From: Echinococcus granulosus
Taxonomy: Eukaryota > Platyhelminthes > Cestoda > Cyclophyllidea > Taeniidae
Reading direction: 5' to 3'
DNA: 64,000 bases
Assembly (NCBI RefSeq): GCF_000524195.1
Contig: NW_020170439.1
Span: 239,444 to 303,443, forward strand
Positions 28,075 through 42,100 of the stretch are shown here, piece after piece; positions within the stretch are counted from its first letter, which is position 1, and every line of letters starts with the position of its first letter. A program made the position numbers and the translations under genes. The notes under the pieces are model-generated. The model saw nothing but the letters and a program-made list of their open reading frames with translations. It had not been told where the DNA came from and did no database searches.

Positions 28075-31000
28075 CTTAATCAAAAAATGAAATCAGGGTA
28101 GTCATCAATTCTTTACCTTGCTAAAAGATGCAAAATTTGTGGTTATCCCAGAAGAAGGTTTAATTATAAGAACAATCTTTAAACATGCAGTCGATTTTAA
28201 TGTTATGTGTACTTAGTTATTAAAAGGAATCAATTTAATAAATTAACGGTCAGCAAGTGGTACAGTAGCATGGATAAACTTTCTTATTTTGAGTAAAAAG
28301 GAACGAATTGTTTTTTCAAAGCACAAATTTTACAAACCATACAAATTTTCTTGGTGTTTATTTAGCTTATAAACAAAAACATACTTCTTCTTCCATGAAA
28401 ACGTTTTAAGGATTCAAAATGGATCAGCCTTAACTCAAAATTAATTGTGTAAAATTAATGTAAAACGGGACTTAAGATTACAGATATGCTTCTCAAGAAA
28501 GCAGTACTTCTTCGGTACTGAGTGAATGCAACATTCTAAGTAGTACTTTTGAGTGATGAAAACTGTTCAAAAGCCGTCTGTCAGTGGCAATCTTAGCCAT
28601 ATAAGTTTCTAGCTTATTATCGCCACAACCAATATATCCAGGAAGATCTGGCATTTGGAACTCTTAATCCTAAATGCTGAACCTGCGAGGGATGGATTTG
28701 TCTCTCATGCATTTACAAAAGAGGCAGCAGTAATTCGTCTTTTTGTTCGCAAGTTATATCGTCACTTTAATTGACATCTCACCTCCTTTTACAATCTGGT
28801 CTGAGTTATTAATCTGTCTTGAAAATGGGAACGAAGATGAAAAAGCAACATTTAGACATACGCTAAGCATCACAGACTACGTGCGTCAAAAGCACAAACT
28901 CATCTCCATCAGGGCGTCGCATGTCATGCCCTCTGCAGGTTAGGCAATAACTTCTACGAAAAATCTCCTCTTCAGTACCGAAGTATATCTGGTTCAAAGT
29001 GTACAATCCGGGAAATTAAGTGCCTGCATAACCACACGCAGAGTTGAACAAACAGTCAAAACATTACATAATGAGTTTAGCACACTCCCATTTTTAATGG
29101 GTTCATTTTTAGGCAGTTAGCTTAGTTAAAATCACAAAAAAGAAATCATCAATCTTTTTTTTCAATTTCCGATGCAAGTGAAGAAAAGCTCGTGTTTTGT
29201 AGCCTTTTTTGAGATGCCATTTTTACTCACCTCTACCTTTTATCGTTCCCTAGCTTGAAAACAAAACTTTATTATCCTTGCATAATTCTCATCACAATAT
29301 TATCAAAGCAATAAATCTCTTCTTCCCCAAAACATAATAAAATTTGACGTGTCGGTACAAGTAATCTTAATTAATGGGGATTGCTTTGGTGAGAAAATAA
29401 GTAAATATGCAGGACTGTAGGAGTGCGGCTAAATTTGTTGAGCAGACTGCAGTCTGAGATTCATATCTCATCCTTTTGCCGCTTTAAGCCATAAATGGTA
29501 TTAAGACCTTATCGTTATGGACAAAGTCATCATCGGCGAGGCTTGAAAAAGCCTCTCCATTTTTCAACACTTCGTCATACTAGAAAGGGGTAAATAACGG
29601 AAAATTCCGGTCGGCGACAAAAGTATGGAAATCCTTTAGGGTGGTGTAGCAAAAGAACTGTGATAACAGTAACATGGTAGTCATTTTGAGGTATGAATAC
29701 ACGAGAAATGATGCGTTTTACCGTTCTCTTATCCTACTTAAAATGTGCAATGTTGGTGTTGGTACTAAAATGAAATCGAGTGTATGGCAAAGTGTGTAAG
29801 AGCATCACATACCATGTTAGGCCTCGACCAGGCATCCATGACAGGGTAGTTCTTTTTGATAAACCATCTCATCAAAGATCTTCGGTGGCACCATTCAAAG
29901 GTCTTACTGCCTCAACTATCCTAAAAGATACGAGTAGTTACGGTTCCTGCACCTTACCTTCTATTAAACTTTGCCACCATTCGTTATTCCAGGTGCACAT
30001 TGCCACTAATGCCTACTGCCTAAAGCATAGACGTTTGGGTCAATTAGATACAGAAACGAGGGAATAACACAACTTTGGTTGTTTCTAAGCGACACTCCAC
30101 TAGTAGCGCAACAATCCCAAGGTAGGAAACATTCTATCCCCTAGAAAAACACTGTACGATGTACTGCAGACGTGTTCGTCACGTAGTGAAAGCCATCCAG
30201 GTATATTTCCTTTTAACAACTCACGCGATAAAACAGGAAATCACTCCACAATCAAACCTACTTGAAAAAACTTTACAATCTATCACTCCCAAAGGTAGTT
30301 CTTCCGGCAATGATTTCGCTTTGATCACATAAAAATTGACTGTTTGGCAATAGGAGTGAGATAAAAAATTGGAGTTAGATGGAAGCCGACTGTCTTCATG
30401 TGACGATCGAACCGTAGCAACAAAGTTATCTCCATTATTGTTCTCTCCTTTATGCACTGACATCAAGTAGCACCAATGTTTGACACGCATTACTATCTAA
30501 AGGGCAATTTAGCGATTTCGAACTTCTTGTATGTGTTGTGACTGTCTTTTAAGGTAATAAATGAAGGAAAGTCATCAAATGCAGCCTTTGAATTCTTTGC
30601 TTATTATCAGGCTTCCTGCTAGGAAAGAAGTAGAACTAGTTAATTATTTTTCAATTTTGCGGTAGTTGAAGTGAAAAAAATCTTACTTCCATGTTGCCAA
30701 AGAAGCCATTTTTTTCATGCAAGCAAGCGAGGTGTTTTTTCGTTAAGAGAAAGCAAAACTAGTAGGGGTTGATTAGTTAAAACTTCACTTGACTTAAATG
30801 AAATTGTGGTGTGAATGGGGGAAAATTTAAGACTTGTAAAAGGCTTAAATGAAAATATTTTGCACATCCATGAGACTTTTTTTAGTTTTTTTTTAATTCC
30901 GCAAGTGACGTCAAAGTTGTGTTCTAAACGCGTATCTTGTGGCTTAAATCTGAAAAGTCACATTACCTCGCAAAGAGAGGCTTTAAGAGCTGACTGCCTG

Positions 31001-31430
31001 GGGAATGTTTCATTCTTTATGTGCAATCCATAAGGCAAGCATTGTAATTCTTTCCAAACTAATGAGTAAATACACAAAAAAGCGTATAAGACATTTGTGT
31101 AAGACACACAATCCTTCCTTAATATGACATTACTTTTTTGGAGCAAATTGCCTTGCGAGACAGCAAGAAATTGTATTTTTACTCATCTGCATGTAGTTAG
31201 CTAATATCAACCATAAAGCTTATGGCCACGGTAGCTTTGGAGATAAAAGGAAGAAGAGACGGTGTTTTTTCAGCCCTAATTAATATATGAGGTCCTTTTG
31301 CAGCAAATTTTTTCATTATTTCCCAAGAGATTTTGCGAATTTTTTGCGCAATACAACACTTAATTCCTCCGATCTACCTTATTGTGACTGCTTCTGAAGG
31401 ACAAAGGTTTCTTGATAATCGAATTTAAAC
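28075..31430. other. Non-coding stretch, no gene recognised
   Basis: Short frames only. The best is on the plus strand at about 29815-29990 (with the segment RPRPGIHDRVVLFDKPSHQR), but it has no clear acceptor and no recognisable family. No repeats or RNA genes were seen. Confidence 0.4.
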
Positions 31431-31890
31431 ATTATCGCTACTTTGAAAAAGTGGGTCATTAGTAATAACTTTTAAGAATGTTCTAGTCAATTGCTCGTGA
31501 GATGACCTTCCACTTTGGAGAGGGACATCAATTTCGATAAACACAACTGAGCTAAAATGCCGCTTGGTAGGAGGCCTGAGCCGTCCTGCAACTTAGGCGG
31601 TGGATAGTAGTGAGGATTTGATGGCAAGGCAAGTCGAGTTTGTTCGCCGCACTACTATTTGCTGATACAATTAATACTCAGTATGCTTTAGATCTTGATT
31701 CTCAGTAGTGAAGTGATGTACTGCACGTTCCTGGATGCATAATTGTTGAGTTCTTTGCGATCACCTCTTTCTTCTCCACCGAATGAGATGGCATATTTAG
31801 TGTAGAAGCAAACACGGTGACAAAATCATCAACACTTCTCTTTGTTGAGGAACACGTGAAGGAGTCACCAACCTCTATTCATCGACTTCC

Positions 31891-31990
31891 NNNNNNNNNN
31901 NNNNNNNNNNNNNNNNNNNNNNNNNNNNNNNNNNNNNNNNNNNNNNNNNNNNNNNNNNNNNNNNNNNNNNNNNNNNNNNNNNNNNNNNNN
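31891..31990. other. Assembly gap (100 N), probably close to zero length
   Basis: 100 N placeholder. The last base before it is the end of the 359-bp exact repeat core. The first bases after it (AAAGGAACGC..AGATAGAT) align directly with the bases that follow the core in the other arm (AACGGAATAT..AGATAGAT, read from 44355 downward). That suggests little or no sequence is actually missing. Confidence 0.95.
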
Positions 31991-32003
31991 AAAGGAACGC
32001 CTC

Positions 32004-32022
32004 AGATAGATAGATAGATAGA
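32004..32022 (+). repeat. AGAT microsatellite
   Basis: About 4.75 units of AGAT, 14 bp right of the 31891-31990 gap. The opposite IR2 arm has a shorter version (CTATCTATCTA) at about 44329-44339. Confidence 0.9.
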
Positions 32023-32200
32023 CGTTTCTCATTTCGAGCAATGCAAACACCTTTCATTCACTTGGCAGACAAGAGCAGAAATTTGGTGTGTGCAGACCTT
32101 GTCCGCACGAAGCCCACGCAAATTAAGTTGCTAAAGGAAGTTTGTTGTCACTCTTGTACAGTGAACATTGGAACCTAGCAGCCAGAAATTGCCAGGGCAA

Positions 32201-35200
32201 CTTTGTCTTCAGTTTCAAATTTAAAAATAAGTCGCATTAAGTTACTTAAGGCCTCCATAAAAGCAAAACAAAATTGTTTTCTTTTTTTATTTATCAATGA
32301 GTGCTATCTGCAGACATCATTTTATTTGTCTCCACCTACATTATATGCGCCTAATGGATGCTGTTACTATTGTCTGTGGCAGTAAATACTTCTCGACTTC
32401 AGATGCCTACTTTTTGTACTGATTTATACTTTTGAAAACAAAAATTTTGAAAGTCCTTTTTAAAACAGCTTATAATTAATTGGATCCTTTCTTTTGGCTT
32501 CGATAATGGTAGTGACATGTGACGTCCACTTCAACCCATTGCCTCTATGGATAGAAATGCATAGAAGAAAAATGACGACAAATTTCACCTTGAATGACAA
32601 CTAGTAAAGTCTACTTGTAAAATTAATGTTTGATCATTAAGTTACCAGGAGCCACTGTTGGGTATATAATTGTATCAACCTCATGATAGTAAAGAATGAT
32701 GACTTGCTGATTGTAAATTTTTCCTCCCTTGGCTGGATATTTGACATGAAAAAGACACTAGGAAAACTGATTTTCCCAGCAAGGGTGCACAGTCATCTCA
32801 ATTAAGAATTGTTCATTTTAATTTAGGTGTGCCCATGAGAAAGAGTACACAGACAGTCGACCATCTTTAATGCTCTCGCTAACGCAAAGTAGATAGAAGG
32901 GATCACTAAGTACAGTTTTTACCCATGGGACAAAAAATTAATCAGTTGAGTGCTCCGTAGGATATTGGAAAGTTTACCGAAAACCCAAATGCTTTTGATT
33001 ACATTAGAGAGGGCGAAATCGGACCATGCCGTATGAGAGCATTGAGTCCTCCATCTTTTAATGCCTTCGGCTTGCTGGTCCCAAGTATTAATGTTGTCAT
33101 AAAATTTAAATTTCATTATTGTGCAGTCTTCTCGCCTTTCGGCTATGCTGCCATTAATGAGGTGCAATTCATAAGCGTAAAAAGTTCGCATAGTCAATCA
33201 GAACATGAATATCTGCCTCTATTTTATTTTAAGCACTGTCTTCGACCCCGCTCTGTGTCATTACTCGGTTTGATGATTCCGGGAACTAGTGTATAAACAC
33301 ATCTAGCAGCTCTAGCCACCCTTACATCACTCCGTGAATTGGAAATCTCTTCCTTTAATCAACTTTTTTGATTCATTAAATCCCCATGATTAGGATTATT
33401 TTTATACTCTTAAAACTTATAAGCGCAGCTCTTTCCTCAGTTTACTTTATCGCATAATAAAAAAGTATGTGGGACTTACCTAGAGGGCGAAATTACATGA
33501 CATAATATAACAAGTGGACGTGGTTCTAAACTGCTTTACCACCTGCTTCAGCACCACCCCAAGGGAGATGGATCAGTTCTAAAACCTTGACACAGACGTC
33601 TATATTACCAACAGGTTCTAGCCTTTGAGCAGAGCTAACTGTAAAAAATTCCTAGAACATTAGCGAAATGGAAGTGGAATATTGAAAACAGGGCGCCATT
33701 TCAAGAGTTGTTGGTGTTTCCAACAAATTGCAAAAAAAAAATTGGAGAACTGGAAATTATGGGGACGAATGTGTAATTCAAGGATATTTAGGTCATGAAC
33801 TTTTCTGCTTTACCGTATCTTCATAGCGAATGGAGGCACCAAGCATACTCTCTGCTCACCACAAGTGACTGTTTTAATACACTTTAAAAAGCCATGTGAC
33901 ATTGACGAGTTCTCTCACTACACTTCATATTCACAAAACCCTCCAACTTGCTTTGTTGTGATACACTCCAAACAAGACTGTCAAACAACTTTAATGCCTA
34001 GCATCTGTCTACTCAATATGGCTCTATTCGCTGAAGGCTAGGCAGTACCTTCGTAAAGCCTGACTCTAAGGAAATTTTAGCCTTATCTTGGGAGGTACAT
34101 ACCGCTTTCCCTTTGTTCTTCATTTCTCTCTCATATTTCTTCCGAGACCACCAGATGCAAAACAGAACCAGTAGGGCAGCAAAAGTGAACTACCGATGGA
34201 AGAAGCTAAAGTCACATTGCCTGCTTTTAGAGGGATAAAGTGACCTTTTATTAAACTAGAGTTCGAAAGTGTTTATTTTATTAGGAAGAGTTTACATTAC
34301 TGTGATTGTAATTTTTTAGTAAATAAGGTCCCTTTATCAAGTCAACTCTTTATTTGATCCTACGGCCAAGTATGTGAATACGCATGTCGTTACGATGTCT
34401 CTTGGAGCTTTAAATTTTGTTAATTCTTCCTAAATTATTTAAGGAATTGGTTTAGTTTTTCCGGTTTTTTGGACTTTTCGTGATAGTAACTTAACAATGT
34501 TGCTGTTCCAGGGAAACCCTGAAGCCGAACCAATCTTCAGTTATTCCTCTGTCAGATTTACTTCCGGTTATGTGGCAAGTATTTCACTTTATAGCCAAAT
34601 GTAGATCCATTTATAACTGATGGAGTCATTATCCATTATCTTTGTAGGAAGTACTCAAAAAACATTTCCTGTTAGGTAGGTTGGATGGTTGGTAGGTGGG
34701 CTTTGTGCAAACTGCTATTCTTCTCCATCTTCTTAAATGAGCATTTCTCTCATATTGGAGGTTTTGGTGGTTGACGTACCTTCCTTCCTTCAGCATTAGG
34801 TTCTGACATTAATCTGGAGCGAACTTAAATGAAGAGAGATTTGAGTATGTGTTACATTCACTTTGTCTCAAATGCTTCCTTTATGAAAGCAAGTGAATGA
34901 GAATGCTCGGAAAGCGTTCATGAAATAGTAATGAATTATAAGGCATGGGAATTGACAGCATCGAGGCGCAACTTAAAAGTATTTGTCTGGCGATATGAGG
35001 GCCCTTACTGTCGAAGGGAGGAGGTGCCGTCCATTAGGGATGACGGCTATTTAAGGAGGAAGTAGGATCTAGGATAGTCTGCATATCGCAAGCAGAGGAC
35101 GTATGCGTGGGGTGGGTGTGTAGGCGATTCAGAAACTCAAATTCAGCTCCGTCGACCCCTGCATTCATGAGGATAAAGTTCCCTTGCATCAGTCGTTGAG

Positions 35201-38200
35201 AACGCGTTGATTAGAAGGCGAAACTAAAAGCCCTGGTGTTCATGGGTCTGTCTGTTTTCCGTTATATAGCAGCTTTATGTTCCTCAAGTATGTGCTAGGT
35301 AGACAATTTAATTGACGAAAGAAGTTCTTTTTACATAATTCACTCCAACCATTTGTTGTTTTATAGTGCATTCACGCATTATAAGACGTAAATATGCCTT
35401 TTTCCATGGATACAGTGATTGTTGATGCAGTCTCCGATACCTTTCAATAACCTTTGACCCCCAAAGACCTTTCTAAATGCTTCCGAAAGTTTTCTTTTGC
35501 GCACCTATTCTCCGGATATGCTAGAAAGTCTCAAAACTGGCACTCTCTTTCAGTCTCCCCTGGTTAGTCAATGTCACGTACAGATAGGCCTTCAATGTGC
35601 TGCCAAACCCCATGAGATCAAGGTGAACCAAATTCCATAATTACGCAAGAATGTGTCAAACGTGCATTGGCCGTGCCTTTTAGCGTGCTTCCAATTATCA
35701 CCCTCCCCCCTGATTATTCTGGTATGGAAGCTGGAAAACATCCGTGCTGACTGGCAGAAAAATGTCAGCAGAACCAACCAAATAAGTGCGGTTTCCAGAT
35801 TCACTGCGCTGCAGCCCTGTTCCATCCAATGCTAGGAAAGTTCTGCAATCACATGATGTATAGCAGGTGGCAGAGGTACAACATGCGCTTGCGGAACGTA
35901 TCAACCAGAAAAGGTGGGAAAACAACAACTAAATCCTGGTAATGAATAATTGAGAGATGCGCACTACGTCGAGAAGCTCATTCTATTTCTAACTCTGAAT
36001 AAGGGATTACCCGTTACAAGCAAGAACTGCCTATGGTTCTGTCAAAATCTATCGGATAAGTCTCAGAGGCTGCATACGTATCATGAATTTCTAAATAAAA
36101 TCCAATTTGAGTACTAAAACAGCCTCTGCGGAAACGGACTGAACTAATGTATCCCCTGGAGCAAAGTCCCGCTCTTAGAAGATGACCCAAAATCCTACTA
36201 TCACAGGGGTGCCTTGCAAAAAATTTCTTACTTATGATGAAAGAAATGCTGCTTCTCCCCCTCCTCAACATCCACATCCCCTTTTCACTTCCCTCAGGTG
36301 CTGATGTTCGCCTTTTCGTAGCATGAGAAACAAGAGACAGACGTGGAGACGCCTAAGACTAGGCTTGTCCTTACACTCAAAGACAAGACGATTTGTAAGT
36401 GTGGCATTTGCCAGCTTGTGTGCCACTTAAACAGGATTATGCAGCTCCTTAAGTTTTTTTTTCCTAATAACCATAAAAATTCACCTGTCCACCGCTTAAT
36501 TGGAGCGCACCAATTTAAACGAAGCCAACAAAGCAATAAACTCGATGTAGGAAGGGCAAGTAGATGATAATTGATTCCTATTTCCCTTCTTCTTACAGAG
36601 GTTATAGTGCATTTTCAAGCCCCACCTAGCAGACGCACTAAAATAGTGAAGAGGAGCACGCCCTGCATTATTCTGTCTCATGCAGACACGATTGGAATAA
36701 CAAAAGCTCAGGTAAGAATTATTGAGGGAGATAGAGGTAAATTGTGAGGCCCTTTGCCATCCGCTTAAAATTTTACAATTTTCTACCCCTGTAATCAAAA
36801 TTTCCACAACCTAAGTAATGGACATATTTTTCAAAAAAATCTTGATGAGACGGTCGAAAAAGGGAGCTTATGCTCATGCTTACTTCTAATCAGAATCGAG
36901 AAGGGACTATTCACCCTTTAAGGAAGAAAATTTATTCTTATCAGCTCCTAAAATCGTGTGCTTAGCGAACTTCTTGAATCGTGTGTTCGTCTCAAAGTGA
37001 GACTTAATTTGCAAAGAAAGAAATGTGTGCACTCAAGGAAAGAAGAGCTGGCGGCATGCCATAGGTGAACCAGTTCAGTCACCCATTGTCAATATGACGG
37101 ACATCATACACACATACATTCATCGTGTGTCTGCAGAAGACTTCAAGCACGTACTGTACGATGCTCGTGTTGGCACGCTCAGTCACCCAGGGTTATGTTG
37201 ATACCCAAATGATTTCAACCTTCCAAAAGCATGTATGCATGCCCACATTCAGGTGGCAGTAACGAACTCAGCTCTAAAGTTGGTGGTCTCAACCCACGGC
37301 ACACCAGTCGTTTCCATACGTATTCAGGTAACACACCACGGATCTGATTCCATTTGCCTGGGCGACATACGACCTGCATTGTGCCGAAGCCACACTAGAA
37401 TCACGCCGATTGGTCTGTTGGAGAAAACAAAGTCGCAACACGACGTACTCCACTCTACTCATTTACGTGCGAGGATATAAAATTAGGAAAACTTAGCACA
37501 CGTTGGGGACCAATATGGCCTTTCGCACTCAACTGACCAGCCCAGAAGAGTTAAAAACTCCAGCTCGGATTAATGAAAGAGATTTGACAAGAACACACAT
37601 GATGAAACCTAGGTGAACTATTTCACTGCAGAATGGAATGCACACAGAGATGGCTGGAGCAGCCACGAAGAAGTGGAACAGAATGTCCCGAGATGGCTCT
37701 AACATGTTGAGAAAATTGCTTCCACACGACACCTTTCTAGATACTAGTTCGAGGCGAGAACAATGGGGTGAAAAAAAGGTAGTTTGTGGATTTTGCAAAA
37801 CAAGTGGGCACATTTTTACGACGTAAACAACGAGCAACCAGCCTAACGTTTCGTGTCAATGCAGACCACGTGGGATCCATTCTCTCAGCCGCTCCAACGA
37901 CTTTCCAACTAATGCAATTGTGAGCATAATATTATAGGCCTAAAAAATTTGTTACTTCAACCCAAATCATCAATGTGCAAGTGCTCCAACACCATTTCTG
38001 GAAGGTAATTTCTTCTACAACAACTCCAAATTCTACACAGCTTTTGTAAGATTCTAGAGGTTTAGAGCCGAACTAAAGACACTTCATCAGGCAGACAAGC
38101 TCGAACTACATTCAAATTCTGATGAGCACGAGATCAGAAGAGGAAAGTAGCCAAGACCAAAACGGGAAGCATCTCACCAACGATAGACTGACGAATTTCC

Positions 38201-38669
38201 ATACGCCCACACTCACCTTCCTTTCTAATACCGATGTCAGATGAACCGCTCGCTGATCGCACCGGATAAGAATGGAGCTGCCTTCATCCAAATTCACAAA
38301 GGAGGTAGCGGATCTTCTTAATTATTTAAGCAATCCTTTCAGACAAAAAAAGGGCAAGAGGAGGAAATGAAGAACAGCTGCCTAATTATTTCCTTAGCAC
38401 CTTGTTCAAATTAACCTCCTCAGAGGAGAAACGACTGTGACATGCCTCCACTGAGTTGCTTGCCTCCTTTTCCCCTTCCTTGCCAACCTAATTCATTTTT
38501 TTTGATACAGTACATTGAAGGCATGTGCGTTATGCGCAAATTCAGACAGGGAAATGTCCCACCGGGATTAAAGTGTTGAAAAAAGAAACAAGAACGCATT
38601 TCGCAAAATAACTCTAATAAAACGGCCCCAACATTAACATGCGGCTTCGAAACAGGAGTAGCTTCTTCA
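32201..38669. other. Intergenic stretch, no gene recognised
   Basis: No domain-bearing exon seen. A short plus-strand segment at about 36324-36391, ending in a GTAAGT donor, could be a small exon but has stops in all frames just upstream. The segment around 37230-37460 is less AT-rich than its surroundings and has a tRNA-B-box-like GGTTGAGACC on the minus strand (about 37296-37287). It could be a SINE-type repeat, but I saw no second copy. Confidence 0.4.
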
Positions 38670-38675
38670 TTTATT
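38670..38675 (-). terminator. Possible poly(A) signal of the PI3K regulatory subunit gene
   Basis: AATAAA on the minus strand, about 260 nt after the stop codon of the p85-like gene. It is the nearest canonical hexamer I noticed; a plausible 3' end only. Confidence 0.35.
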
Positions 38676-38934
38676 CTGCAGTCAACTTCGATACGAGCAA
38701 AATAAGCGCAGATGGAGAATAATGACATTCCGGTTTGGTTGCATTCTTTCCGACTAACATAGTCTAAAACTCTTTCCCTTCGTCGCTATTTCAACTGCAA
38801 AGTAACTTCATATTTCACTCTTACCTTCAAACACACGATCTGCGTCAGTGTATGGCAAAGCACGATGAGAGGTAGAGTCGTGGAGCACAGGTACAAAAAA
38901 AGGAAGCAGGATGAGGGAAGAGGAGGGAGGTCTC

Positions 38935-39190
38935 CTAATTCGGCACCGACTTCGTTGGCGTCTTTTCTAATGGTGAAGTGGATGTCAATGCAAAGGCCGG
39001 TAGGGCAAGCGTTGTGTCCAAGAGAGCATTGTATTTAGCCAGACTGGTAGTCCGATAAAAGGCAACCAAATCTTCTAGGGAGGAAAAAACTAGTGACTTC
39101 TCTGAGAAGCCCCAACGTGACGTTGCGTCACCACTATCGTCATTAGCACGGCCACTGTAGATGAGACAATGCTGGACAGTGAGGCCAGTT
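38935..39190 (-). CDS. PI3K subunit exon 11: second half of cSH2 and C-terminus
   Basis: It supplies the [10 protein letters not shown] strand (p85: VKHCVINK), [20 protein letters not shown], and [17 protein letters not shown], collinear with the end of the p85 cSH2. A short Ser/Thr/Pro tail ends at TAG. The acceptor is TTTTTTGTAG. Confidence 0.92.
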
Positions 39191-42100
39191 CTACAAAAAA
39201 GAGGAAAAGTAAAACCAAACAGATATGGTAAGTTAACTTATTAACTTCTATGGCCCGATCTCAAGCACTTGCATACGGTTTTTGCCCAACCATTATCCGT
39301 GAAATTATATGTTTTAACTATAAGATCGTAAGGATATGTTCATTTTCTCAACAAGTGTTAAATGTGAATACCGTTCCACACGACGCGTCACAACCGGCAC
39401 AGGGCGAAGAATAAAAACAGTCTTTAAAGCTTCTTTTCTGCCATCTGCTGTTGTTGCATGTGTGTGGAACCAAATGGCTTATCGCCCAAGGCTTTGCATT
39501 TCCAGTTGATAAAGGTGCTGTTGATACGTCAATCTCAATTTACAGCAACCAAGAGCCAGACGTACTTCTTCGTGAGCACCTTTGAGTGACCAGTTTTGGA
39601 CGCTGTGTTCTGTTGTCGCGTACCATACTTTCTTAAAATGCTACACAACAAAGGCTTCGGGAAGCTTCTGCAACTTTGAGATTGAGCTAGACTCATTTGG
39701 TCCGGCAGAGAAGCTCAAATCACATCGCGTCAGGTTGGCGTCACCGATATTTTATAATACGTCAGCAAGCACTTTCAAGTCCTCAAACCGGTTACAAATC
39801 ATTGTGTCAAACATTTATAGTCACACGGCAGCATTAGAAAGAATCGTATTAACGACCTATGCAGGATTCCTCCACTACTCCACCTGAAAAGTGGATGGTA
39901 TAAGTGTATGGTGGGAGCAGGGAACTGAACTGAAAAATGGTACAGTTTGTGACCTCGAAAAGTGCTGTTTTGTTTAGCAAACCCTATTGATGTAAGGAGA
40001 CTGAGAAGAAAAATCGGATCCAATATGACCAAACCAACAGTCAAGTAGAATTCAAACAACATCCACGAGGCCTCAGCGATAATAATAACTAACTTAATAG
40101 ACAAGGCGAATCTATTGGCCATGGCTGAGGGTCGAATGAGAAAGGTGCCTGAGGGTTTGTTGAACAGCACATCCTCGGCTTCCTGCCTCGTCATCTCCGC
40201 GAACCACGTAGAGCGCTCCAAGGGTGGCAATGCCAGCGCTGAAGTCGAAGATGACTGCAAACCGCTATCCGCACTTTCCATCGTCCCAGTCGTTACCGTC
40301 AATGTGGTGGAATCCGTGGCGCCTGAGTCACAAGCAAAGATGACTTCATCAGAGATACCACGACGTTTAAGTTCGCGTCTAATCTCCTGCATGCGACGGC
40401 CGACTTGGTGTTTTTGGGAGCAGAGTACCACCAGGCTCTCGGAGACCTCACGGATCCGGTCAATTAGGCTTTTGTGCTGTTGGCGTTTAGCCTGACGAGC
40501 TGATTTGGTCCAAGTCAGACGTTGTTCCAAGAGGTTAGCATGTTTTTCCAACGCTTCTTGACTAAAATGGGAAGTCCAGAAACAATGAGGCAATTACGAG
40601 ATAGGCAATCGAATTTCAAAACATTAAATCAAAATCCCACTGATTCGAAAGGACTCCTTCACGCTGAGAATACTAAGCCACTGCTCCCCACCAATCGACT
40701 ATCCACGTCTTGATGAAAGGACATATTCAAGAGGATTTGAGACACGCGAAAAGGCAAACAAATGAGTACCGGAGCTGTCGATTGAAGGTTATTAGGCAAT
40801 ACTTCAAAAAAATTCGAGAAGGCCCTTAGCAACGCCAAGTTCACTAGGATGGTAGTTATAGAAAGTCTCCACAGATTGAAGTTGTCAACTAGTATCCTCA
40901 ATAACGAGACGATCTTTCGAATGATCCCTGTCTAAAGGACCAGATACCTTGTTGTGGATATTACCGCAAGCATCCCCTTTACATAGATTTACCTGTCAGC
41001 GAAATGCGAGTCGATATAGAAAGTGATGAAGAAACTGACAAAAACTAACCCCTATTTTCCACCATATCTGCTGCCGAAAGTGAGTTTATCGTCGGCAAGC
41101 AAAAAATGACCTAAAAAATCGAAAAAGACAAGAAACTAGATTACCTGACACCCTTAACAGTCTTTTGGTTGATAGAGAGTTGTGAGTTCGTCTTCTTCAG
41201 CCATTCCCTTGCACGTTTAAGGGCCAGAATCTGACTGGCTGTCACAGCCATTTGGTGCATTAATTCACTCGATCGGTGATTTAACTCGTCGACCTGTGGA
41301 GGCACAAAACAGGTAGGGTTTAAAAACGAAAGAATAATTTTTGAGACCAGTTCTTTCGGCTGTTTCCTCTGTGTTAGAGGAGAGATTATGCGCCTTTGAA
41401 ATGATTCAGTAAGTTGGAATAAATATCGGATATCTGCCTTTAGTGCTTAAAATCAGCAGAACTAAGCGATGTTGAGGAAAAGCACCTAAAATTTATTGAA
41501 AGACCTAAGTAGGTTTTATAACCTTGAAAGTTTCGTATTGCAACTTAAAACCGCTTGCCTCCTCACCATGACTTATTAATAAGAGCATAAAAACAAGGAA
41601 CATCCAGGAGGCAACAATAAAATTGCATCAGTAGTCAAATTTCCCGAATCCGTCTCAAATCTGCCCAAGATATCAAAGATTACATTGCCCAAGAGCTGAT
41701 CAGAAGATAAAGAGATCAAATTATGAAGATCTGGTATCACAGTTACAAAATTCGCGGGAGTGCAGCAGAGAACAAAACATGGCTTGCCTTGACCTGTAAC
41801 TGATTCAACTCTATTGAGGTAGATCGCAATGCAGTCAGCAAACTCTTGACGATCTGATCTGAGCTCACGGACACTAGGTTTGGTGGCAATTCAAGTAGAT
41901 TGTTTCGCACCACAGGATACAATAGCCTCGGGATGGGTGCGTCAATGCTGGTAAAGGGCCGCTGTTGTTGGTAGTAGGCCACCAGGGCAGAGACCAATGG
42001 GAAACCCGGTGAGGGTGGATTGCTAATGTCGAAGACATCGCCGCGATGGTAGATCCGGAAGAGAAGGATATTATGATTGCGTCTAGAAAGGACAAAATTA

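Larger units (their letters stand above)
31430..32200 (+). repeat. Left arm of inverted repeat IR2, with a 359-bp exact core
   Basis: Positions 31532-31890 are the exact reverse complement of 44356-44714 (359 bp, no mismatch seen). Outside this core the pairing continues but is clearly diverged. To the left, 31440-31531 resembles the reverse complement of 44715-44790. To the right, beyond the N gap, 31991-32140 resembles the reverse complement of 44240-44355 and then of sequence left of 44140; both sides carry an AGAT microsatellite at the same distance. Outer edges are approximate. Confidence 0.85.

Noticed and set aside
31817..32057. Open frames reading through the N gap
   Set aside because: Artefacts of translating N as unknown residues.
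40115..40495. 126-codon plus-strand frame
   Set aside because: Antisense shadow of PI3K exon 10 (iSH2/cSH2), whose minus-strand frame has clear domain motifs.
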